From assembly GCF_035917995.1 (NCBI RefSeq), contig NZ_CP109131.1, positions 2,790,001 to 2,854,000 on the forward strand: DNA of 64,000 bases, written 5' to 3'. Made by a program: the position numbers and the translations under genes. Position 1 is the stretch's first letter. Each line of letters opens with the position of its first letter. Under the pieces are notes generated by a model that was not told the origin of the DNA, did not search any database, and was given only the letters and a program-made list of their open reading frames with translations. The DNA comes from Streptosporangium sp. NBC_01755 (GTDB lineage Bacteria; Actinomycetota; Actinomycetes; Streptosporangiales; Streptosporangiaceae). Positions 58,456 through 64,000 of this stretch are shown here, piece by piece.

Positions 58456-58941
58456 TCAGCTCCAGTTCTCGGGCGGACCGTCCTGTAGGTCTTCGACGCT
58501 CACTCCCGGCAGGTCGTTGAGCAACCGCCCCCATACCTGCTTTCCTGCGAGCGTCAGCACAGTGCGGTCAGTCCGGTTGCCCCAGTAGGCGGCCTCTGCC
58601 ACGTCGATCGGCACCGTATCGACCCCAAGGTCCGCCCAGGTGCCGGAGATCCCTCGCTGGGCATCCCCGTCAAGATCGATTTTAACAGGGTCGTATCCAA
58701 CGCCGAGTTTCACGACAACCTCATCGAGGGCCGGTCGGGGATTACGCGCCAGGAGTTCCGCGTCCAGATATTCTCGCTGGTCCACGGTGAGGTGTGCTCG
58801 TGCGGTGATCACCGATATGGCAGGCAGGAGAAGGCCGTCAGGGACACGACGTTTGATCCCATGGACCACGCCGACTGCCTGGTCGTGCCCTTGGGCGTAA
58901 GCGGTGATGAGCGAGGTGTCGAGGATGAACTTGGCACTCAC
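58456..58941 (-). CDS. PIN-like domain protein (VapC-type, possibly degenerate)
   Basis: The 161-residue protein starts MSAKFILDTSLITAYAQG with the first PIN Asp. Around ISVITARAHL the expected Glu of VapC (usually in SxxTxxEL) is missing. The later acids are uncertain (VPIDVAEAAYWG). It overlaps the upstream 84-residue protein gene by ATGA, the standard antitoxin-toxin layout. It may be an inactive or divergent VapC. Confidence 0.7.
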   Translation of the reverse strand: MSAKFILDTSLITAYAQGHDQAVGVVHGIKRRVPDGLLLPAISVITARAHLTVDQREYLDAELLARNPRPALDEVVVKLGVGYDPVKIDLDGDAQRGISGTWADLGVDTVPIDVAEAAYWGNRTDRTVLTLAGKQVWGRLLNDLPGVSVEDLQDGPPENWS

Positions 58942-59192
58942 GCCGTGGCCCGGCCGGCGTACTTGGCGATCAGTTCCTCGGCTCGACGCTCACCGGCGGC
59001 GAACCCCTCGGGGTTGGAGGTACGGATCGCCTCGATGCGACGCGCCTCTCGCTCCTTGGCAGCCCGGTAATCCCGCTGCATCTGCCGGTGAACAGCCTGA
59101 GCGATGTACTCGGCAGGCGTGATGTCCTGACCGGTCTCGGCAATCCACTGCCTGGCCTCGGCGAGCAGATCAGCGGGAAGTTCGTTGCTCAT
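58938..59192 (-). CDS. Small antitoxin-like protein upstream of the PIN gene
   Basis: The 84-residue, highly charged helical protein (LPADLLAEARQWIAETGQDI; QMQRDYRAAKEREARRIEAI) ends four bases into the PIN gene. Its size, charge and coupling fit an antitoxin, although no ribbon-helix-helix is obvious by eye. Confidence 0.7.
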   Translation of the reverse strand: MSNELPADLLAEARQWIAETGQDITPAEYIAQAVHRQMQRDYRAAKEREARRIEAIRTSNPEGFAAGERRAEELIAKYAGRATA

Positions 59193-59269
59193 GTCCCGAG
59201 CGTAGTGCAGGCGCCTTGCACAGGCAGGGAATCAATTGAGAGCTTCACAGTACAGAACATCGGCAACAC

Positions 59270-59345
59270 CCTTCGTATTCGGAGAAGCCGATCGACACGA
59301 TCAAGAAGGCGATCCAGCGATGGACGACCTGACCCGGGAACTCCA
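59270..59345 (+). pseudogene. Relic of a second XRE/DUF397 gene pair
   Basis: One frame reads EKPIDTIKKAIQRWTT and a stop, matching the end of the XRE protein at 57223 (MIKEAIPRWTT). The overlapping frame reads MDDLTREL, matching the DUF397 start (MDDLIQEL). The rest of both genes is gone; the sequence continues into the Abi-like relic. Confidence 0.6.
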
Positions 59346-59516
59346 AGGAACTGCAGCGCCCCCGCGAAGGCACAGCTCGCCTCCAGGCTCCACGCGTAGA
59401 GCCGGAGCACGACCTCCAGATCCCCGCCTGAAGCGGCGAGATAAGGCGCCAGGCGCGCCGGGGAAACCAGGTCCGCGATCCGCTTGGTCTCATCACGATT
59501 AATCGTGTACCTCCCG
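59340..59516 (-). pseudogene. Relic of an Abi-like gene (N-terminal part)
   Basis: The minus strand reads INRDETKRIADLVSPARLAPYLAA followed by LRLYAWSLEASCAFAGALQFL, seen as SPARLAPYLAASGGDLEVVL. This is the start of Abi-like proteins of actinobacteria (ARLAPYL...LYxWN...). A GGGAGG precedes it, but the start codon is now ATT. It stops where the DUF397 relic begins. The rest of the 59193-59841 gap, including a frame reading VKWIVFDNWTEATDTLV near 59690, holds no identifiable gene. Confidence 0.5.
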
Positions 59517-59841
59517 CTGTGACCGGGAGTGAGTTACGCTGGCTCACGTACGCCCCGGGTATCGCCACTGCTCTGCATGCGACCCGGGGCAAGCTTTTTT
59601 CCAGCGAGGGCTCGCGTACCACCCCGCTCCCGGTCTCGCGGGTAGTTCTCGACCGCTGACGAGGGTGTCAGTGGCCTCGGTCCAGTTGTCGAACACGATC
59701 CACTTCACCGGCCCGCTGTAGGGCGAGGTTGTCAGCGAGCCGGTATACCGAGCTCATCATCGCGCAGGGCCGGCGGCCGGTCCGGCGCGGTGATGTCACT
59801 CCACCGGCACGTTCCCGGCCGCGATGCCGCGCCGGCTGAGT

Positions 59842-60249
59842 TCAGAGCCGGGCAAACCAGTCAAGCGGGAACGGCGGCCGGGCCAGGGGCGCCACCGCGA
59901 TCCGCATGAGAGCGAGCGGGTTGTCGTCACCCGCGATGCGGTTGGTGTCGAGTACTCCGCAGCCCGCGCAGTGGTGGACGAGGGCCCACTCGCCCTGGTG
60001 GCGGACGTGGACGGCTATCGGGGCCATCGACGACCCGCAGTCCGCCGCCCTGTCACCTGGAGTGTTGTCCAGGTGCCTGCTCCACAGGCAGGTCGGGCAG
60101 TGGTTACGGTGCGCCGTACCAGGTGCGTCAGCGGGGACATCGAGGCCGCAGTGGACGCAGCGGAAGGAACGGATGCGAGCGCGGTCACGATCGCGGTCAC
60201 GGCAGCGGTCACGGCAGCGGTCACGGTCGCGGGATGAGTTGCGGGACAA
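59842..60249 (-). CDS. RNHCP-domain protein
   Basis: The 135-residue protein has an Arg/Asp-rich repeat near the N-terminus (RDRDRCRDRCRDRDRDR). The RNHCP motif follows, with zinc-binding cysteines: FRCVHCGLDVP, TAHRNHCPTCLWSRH and HCAGCG. The family is widespread in actinomycetes and its function is unknown; the zinc-ribbon fold suggests nucleic-acid or ribosome association. TTG 60249 behind AGGAAG is preferred to GTG 60279 because the family starts near SRNSS. The repeat arises from CGGTCACGGCAG-like DNA units. Confidence 0.82.
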   Translation of the reverse strand: MSRNSSRDRDRCRDRCRDRDRDRARIRSFRCVHCGLDVPADAPGTAHRNHCPTCLWSRHLDNTPGDRAADCGSSMAPIAVHVRHQGEWALVHHCAGCGVLDTNRIAGDDNPLALMRIAVAPLARPPFPLDWFARL

Positions 60250-60602
60250 GGAGACTTCCTCAGGGATGATGATGGGCACAGGTCACCGGCGCCCTCGTCA
60301 CGCCACATCGTGGGCGTGCGACGGCTGCTTCGGTGCCCGCAGGCATCAAAATCCCCCTTCAACAACTTGTCTCGATGATGCGAGTGAATCGGAAGATGGG
60401 GGAGATATCAACAGGTTTTCCACCTACCTCGAATCGCCCCGAAGCCGCGTTCTGCCCCGAAACCACGCTCGCTAGGAGTGCCTCCCTCCCGTTCCGGCCG
60501 CGGCCGTCCTGGCCCCGTTGACTCGGAACAGGCGGGGCCGCCTCCAGGGCGGGCACTCCTCGGACGGACAGTTCGGCCGCCTCGGATGTCCCGAACCTAG
60601 CG
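60250..60602. other. Gap between RNHCP gene and IS3 element
   Basis: It contains the RNHCP upstream region on the minus strand. No further gene with a ribosome site or family match is seen. Confidence 0.4.
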
Positions 60603-60671
60603 TGAGCTTCCCCCCGTAGCACGGCCACCTCACCTGAGTTGACCCTGTGTCGGCTGGGAAGGAAGTGCTTC

Positions 60672-60959
60672 GTGCCTGCACCTCACCCGATCGAGTTCCG
60701 TCAGCGTGCCGTCGAGCTTGCCCGTAAGGGTGATAAACCGGTCTCTGTCCTTGCTAAAGACCTGGGTATCAGCGATTCCTGTCTGCGGAGTTGGATGCGC
60801 CAGGCCGACACCGATGACAACGGCGGCGCGAAGCTGACCAGCGCGGAGAAGAAGGAACTCTCCGATCTGCGGCGTCGAACCCGGCAGCTTGAGCTGGAGA
60901 ATGAGATCCTCAAGCGGGCTGCTGCGTATTTCGCCCGGGAGAACGTGCTCCCAAAATAG
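60672..60959 (+). CDS. IS3-family transposase OrfA
   Basis: The 95-residue protein has the HTH of IS3 OrfA (FRQRAVELARKGDKPVSVLA; LGISDSCLRSWMRQA) and a leucine-zipper-like coiled coil (LRRRTRQLELENEILKRAAA). It starts at GTG 60672. It ends TAG directly after the slippery heptamer. Confidence 0.9.
   Translation: MPAPHPIEFRQRAVELARKGDKPVSVLAKDLGISDSCLRSWMRQADTDDNGGAKLTSAEKKELSDLRRRTRQLELENEILKRAAAYFARENVLPK
60950..60956 (+). promoter_or_regulatory. Programmed -1 frameshift heptamer C-CCA-AAA
   Basis: The heptamer CCCAAAA has the X-XXY-YYZ form with zero-frame codons CCA AAA just before the orfA TAG. Slippage by -1 gives CCC AAA ATA GGG and continues into OrfB (KIGYALVRELADDDF). This is the usual IS3 mechanism for making the OrfAB fusion transposase. 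Confidence 0.8.
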
Positions 60960-61831
60960 GGTACGCGCTGGTCCGTGAACTCGCCGATGATGACTTTCCT
61001 GTCGCGGTGGCCTGCCGGGTGTTGAACATTTCCAGATCGGGTTACAAAGACTGGGTTGGCCGGCCGCAGTCTCCACGCGACCAAAGAAACACCGAACTAT
61101 TGAAGCTGATCCGTGACATCCATAAGACGTCACGTTACAGCTACGGCTCACCGCGGGTCCACGCGGAGCTGACGCTCGGCCTGGACCTGGAGATCAACCG
61201 CAAGCACGTCGAACGGCTCATGCGCGAGGCCGGCATCCAGGGCATCTACCGGCGCAAGGGCCGCCGCAACCTCGTCAACGCCGCCACCGAGGAGGATCTG
61301 GTCCGCCGGGCCTTCACCGTGGAAGCGCCGGACCGGCTGTGGGTCAGCGACATCACCGAGCACCCCACTGACGAAGGGAAACTGTATTGCGCCGCTGTCA
61401 TGGACGCCTATTCTCGTCGCATCATCGGCCATTCTATCGACATAAGCCAGACTAGCGCTCTGGTCGTCGACGCGATGGTCATGGCCGTCGCCCGCCGTAA
61501 CCCGCCCAGCAAGAAGACGGTCCTGCATTCTGACCACGGAACACAGTACACATCGTTCTCGTATGGGAAACGGCTCCGCGATGCTGAACTCCTCGGCTCG
61601 ATGGGAACCGTCGGAGATTGCTACGACAATGCCATGATGGAATCGTTCTGGGGAACGATGCAGCTCGAACTGCTCGACGTTAATAAATGGTCAACAAGAG
61701 CCGAGTTGGCCAGCGCGATGTTTGAATGGATCGAGTGCTGGTATAACCCGTATAGGCGTCATTCCAGCATCGACATGAACAGTCCAATCGCGTTCGAAGA
61801 GCTCTACAAGCCCTCAGACGCAACCTCGTGA
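60957..61831 (+). CDS. IS3-family transposase OrfB (rve/DDE integrase domain)
   Basis: The frame continues from the frameshift site and also contains an ATG at 61007. The product has the HTH_21 region (VACRVLNISRSGYKDW; YSYGSPRVHAEL) and the DDE core with Asp in WVSDITEHP, Asp in LHSDHGTQYTS and Glu in YDNAMMESFWGTMQ. All three catalytic acids are present, and IAFEELY is typical of the C-terminus. Confidence 0.9.
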
Positions 61832-61973
61832 TCCCACACCATCGGTGGCTGTCGTACGGGGGGAACCTCAGCGCGGACGGGGAATGGGGCGGGGCCGCCT
61901 CAACGCAGGCATCAGCCGAACCCCTCACAGCGGTGGCATGGTCAGGCCACGGCGAGGCCGACATAATCGCGAG

Positions 61974-62732
61974 GTGGACGAATCCTTCACCATCGGCGGC
62001 CTGACCCTGCGGACCGATGCGCGCCCCGCCGACTGGGCGGTGGAAGCGGCGCGAAACTTCAACGACAACGTCGTGGGATGCCTGGTCCCACCGGTCTTCG
62101 CGGCCTACGCGCGGGTGTTCCATCCGGCGCGCCGGGAGAACGGCGAGCAGGCCAAGGAGGTGTCGTGGGCGGAGGTGGCCGAGGCCAACGGGCGCCTGGC
62201 ACATCCGGCGATGCAGTGGCCCTCCATCACCGGCTCATGGCGGTTCGTCTCCTCCGATGACCAGCCGGGACTCTGGGACAATCCTCCACAGGAGGGATCT
62301 CTCCCGGTACGGCAGGCGGCACGACTGGCCCGGATCCTCACCGCGTACACCGCTACCCCCGAGCAGTGCTGGTTCGCCGTCTGGGAGGGCTTCGGTGGCC
62401 TCGGCCTTCCCGTGGAGGATGAGGAGATCCCGAGGGTGGAGATGCCCGCCCGGCCGATGCTGCTGCTGTCGGGACCGCTGTCCGCCGCGACCACCTCGTT
62501 CAGCGCGACATCGTGGCTCGACCAGCGGGCCGGCCTGTGGTGGCCGCAGGACCGCACGTGGTGTGTCGCCACCGACGTCGATCTGATGACCACCTATGTC
62601 GGCGGCACCGACGAGTGCGTCGCAACACTGGTCGCCGACGAGGAACTGGAGGCCATGAAGGTCGGCGCCGACCACCGGCTCGCCTGGGACGGCGACTCCC
62701 TCAACCCGCCTCCTGCCGACCAGAGACAGTAG
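61974..62732 (+). CDS. Conserved hypothetical protein of unknown function
   Basis: The 252-residue protein, starting at GTG 61974 (VDESFTIGGLTLRTDARPAD), has FNDNVVGCLVPPVFAAYARVFHPA, VSWAEVAEANGRLAHPAMQW, LTAYTATPEQCWFAVWEGFG and ATDVDLMTTYVGGTDECV, each seen in part. I associate this pattern with a family common in actinomycetes but without known function. The region just upstream is the right end of the IS3 element, so its native promoter may be displaced. Confidence 0.7.
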   Translation: MDESFTIGGLTLRTDARPADWAVEAARNFNDNVVGCLVPPVFAAYARVFHPARRENGEQAKEVSWAEVAEANGRLAHPAMQWPSITGSWRFVSSDDQPGLWDNPPQEGSLPVRQAARLARILTAYTATPEQCWFAVWEGFGGLGLPVEDEEIPRVEMPARPMLLLSGPLSAATTSFSATSWLDQRAGLWWPQDRTWCVATDVDLMTTYVGGTDECVATLVADEELEAMKVGADHRLAWDGDSLNPPPADQRQ

Positions 62733-62818
62733 GAGGCACCGCGCCGGCATTCATCCCCGCACGCTCCGAGTTCACCAGGGGGAAAGCAGCGGACATGCCT
62801 GCCAGGTCGTGAAGTAGA

Positions 62819-63544
62819 TCAAGGCCAGAAGTGCAGTGCTGGGTCGGCGAGCGCGGTTACGACATCCGGGCCTCTCAAAACGTGCTCGGCGCCGGGAAGG
62901 TCGCGATAGCGGAGCATGGCGTAGAGGACGTCGGCGAAGGGCTGGTCGAGGAGTGACAGGGCGACTTCGGTGGCCTCTGCCTCGGCGTCGTCGAATCGCC
63001 GCAGACAGGCGTGGTCTCGGAGCATTGATACCGTCCGGATGAAAGCGGCGGCCCTGCCACGCTCCAGATCGCCCCGGTTCAGACCGAAGACCTTGATCGT
63101 GGCGTCCCCTCGGGCGGTCAGCGCCTCATAGGTTCCCGTACTCAGAACGAGTTCGAGATGCTCGTAAGGATCCTCCGCCGACGGATCGACAAGCAGGGGC
63201 CTGCCGTCCCCGTCCCGTGGAAAGAGCTCCCGTTTCTGGTGGCTGTTGCAGTACGAGCAAGCCAGGAGGTGATTCGGCCAGTCGAAGGCGCGCAGCGGCG
63301 CCTCCGCCAGAGGTTCGAAGTGGTCGATATCGGTGCCGAGGCCGTCTCCGCAGTACATGCAACGGCGGATTCCGGTGGCCATCGTGGTCAGTTGCTCGGT
63401 CAGCCGCGTTCGGGTGGTGGCTGCGGACTTCCACGCGGCACGGGCCGCCGGGCAATCGGCCTGGCTCTCACGCAGCTTGCCGGCTCGATCGCGGAGTTGG
63501 TCGGCCAGGTGGGAGGGGAGCACCACACGGTGAATACGGATCAT
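62819..63544 (-). CDS. HNH endonuclease, candidate PtuB of a Septu-like system
   Basis: The 241-residue protein has an HNH motif with zinc cysteines: RRCMYCGDGLGTDIDHFEPL, then WPNHLLACSYCNSHQKRELFP. The Asp-His and Asn-His residues are in place. The remainder is helical. It begins 5 bases after the stop of the AAA ATPase gene. The ATPase-HNH pair is the layout of Septu (PtuA/PtuB) defence systems, in which the HNH enzyme degrades nucleic acid when the ATPase senses infection. Confidence 0.82.
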   Translation of the reverse strand: MIRIHRVVLPSHLADQLRDRAGKLRESQADCPAARAAWKSAATTRTRLTEQLTTMATGIRRCMYCGDGLGTDIDHFEPLAEAPLRAFDWPNHLLACSYCNSHQKRELFPRDGDGRPLLVDPSAEDPYEHLELVLSTGTYEALTARGDATIKVFGLNRGDLERGRAAAFIRTVSMLRDHACLRRFDDAEAEATEVALSLLDQPFADVLYAMLRYRDLPGAEHVLRGPDVVTALADPALHFWP

Positions 63545-63548
63545 GGAG

Positions 63549-64000
63549 TCAGGCGATCCTCGCGGAGACCTCGTCCACACGGGCTGTCAGGGAGCTGGTG
63601 AGCGTCTCCCGAAGCTGCTCGTACTCGCGCGTTTCCTCGGGAGTCGCCTTCCCACGAAGAACCGCACGCTCCAGCACGGTGAGCCTGCGCCGCAGGTCTT
63701 CGGCGTGGCTGGAGTAAGGGGAGTCCATCCCGAAGAGGTCGGTAAGGAGGGCGTCGTCGCCGCTACCGTAGACGATGCGCTCGTACAGCTCCTCGTCGAC
63801 AACACGTGGTGGAACGTCCTCGTCGACGCCGGGGAGCCGGATCAACCCTCCCGGATCGGCGCTCTGACAGATGTACGGGCTGTGTGAGGTCACGATGAAC
63901 TGGGTGGCGGGGAAGTGGCGCTTTAGCCACTCACCGATCTTCTTCTGCCAGCTCACATGGAGATGAACGTCGATCTCGTCGATCAGCACGACACCCGGAA
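63549..64000 (-). CDS. C-terminal part of an AAA/ABC-type ATPase, candidate PtuA (runs off window)
   Basis: About 150 residues are visible. They start in the Walker B (GVVLIDEIDVHLHVSWQKKI) and continue through the conserved His switch (FIVTSHSPYICQSA) and a C-terminal helical region (HAEDLRRRLTVLERAVLRG). The N-terminal Walker A and coiled coil lie beyond the edge. The fold is the OLD/RecF-like AAA_21 type found in Septu and Gabija-like defence. Confidence 0.8.
   Translation of the reverse strand, partial: PGVVLIDEIDVHLHVSWQKKIGEWLKRHFPATQFIVTSHSPYICQSADPGGLIRLPGVDEDVPPRVVDEELYERIVYGSGDDALLTDLFGMDSPYSSHAEDLRRRLTVLERAVLRGKATPEETREYEQLRETLTSSLTARVDEVSARIA

Larger units (their letters stand above)
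60603..61870 (+). mobile_element. Complete IS3-family insertion sequence
   Basis: The 1268-bp element is bounded by imperfect 26-bp inverted repeats, TGAGCTTCCCCCCGTAGCAC at 60603 and the complement of TGAGGTTCCCCCCGTACGAC at 61870. It is flanked by a direct GCG triplet (60600-60602 and 61871-61873), a 3-bp target duplication. It holds overlapping orfA and orfB joined by a -1 slippery site. The ends and both frames are intact, so it is likely active or recent. Confidence 0.88.

Noticed and set aside
60359..60628. Minus-strand gene left of the IS3 element
   Set aside because: Its start lies inside the IS end and the translation shows no family pattern.

Overview
The window is very GC-rich DNA from an actinomycete. 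Several gene families point to a filamentous, probably Streptosporangiaceae-like organism (inference from gene content, no 16S seen): an XRE/DUF5753 regulator with a DUF397 partner and an anti-sigma-type ATPase, a PF04672 SAM methyltransferase, an RNHCP protein, a luciferase-like (probably F420-dependent) oxidoreductase, GTG/TTG starts and many IclR/TetR/UTRA regulators.

Layout. 1-5425: a membrane protein, two paralogous TetR regulators around a quinone-oxidoreductase-like enzyme, an Mrr-type membrane nuclease and a UDP-glucose dehydrogenase. 5819-8713: an SsuABC-type sulfonate/nitrate-like ABC transporter behind a clear promoter. 8845-16181: a terminator, a CU044_5270-like relic, an FBP protein, a DUF4262 protein, and cytochrome bd genes cydA and cydB split by a TnpB element on the opposite strand, then a collapsed PLP-decarboxylase pseudogene and a UTRA regulator. 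16382-25961: an HPF-like protein, a SecDF fusion, a Csp-type copper protein, an EF-hand miniprotein, a PheS-PheT single-chain synthetase-like protein, a secreted protein and a truncated histidine kinase. 26133-31063: a GAF histidine kinase divergent from its NarL-type regulator, a lone receiver, an IclR regulator and a SAM methyltransferase. 31526-39159: homogentisate dioxygenase/fumarylacetoacetase operon, NfeD/SPFH pair, and threonine dehydrogenase (tdh) linked to kbl through two tandem 25-codon micro-ORFs.

41426-42486 is an HTH-MNT/HEPN pair. 43554-56141 is a 12.6-kb same-strand catabolic island: a two-permease NMT1/THI5-type ABC importer, an IclR regulator, aldehyde dehydrogenase, two nitrilase-superfamily amidases, a PF06684 protein, a class III aminotransferase, a dihydropyrimidinase and a luciferase-like oxidoreductase. 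It is bracketed by about 210-bp direct repeats and carries TGAACCA-type palindromes at two promoters. The content suggests uptake and ring-opening breakdown of a cyclic ureide or pyrimidine, with no recognisable dihydropyrimidine dehydrogenase. The LLM enzyme may fill that role (inference).

56387-64000 is a defence-like and mobile region: ATPase/XRE/DUF397, a PIN-like toxin with antitoxin, relics of an Abi-like gene and of a second XRE/DUF397 pair, an RNHCP protein, an intact IS3-family element (TIRs, 3-bp target duplication, -1 frameshift heptamer), and at the right edge an HNH nuclease plus AAA ATPase resembling a Septu defence pair. No tRNA, rRNA or CRISPR array was seen.
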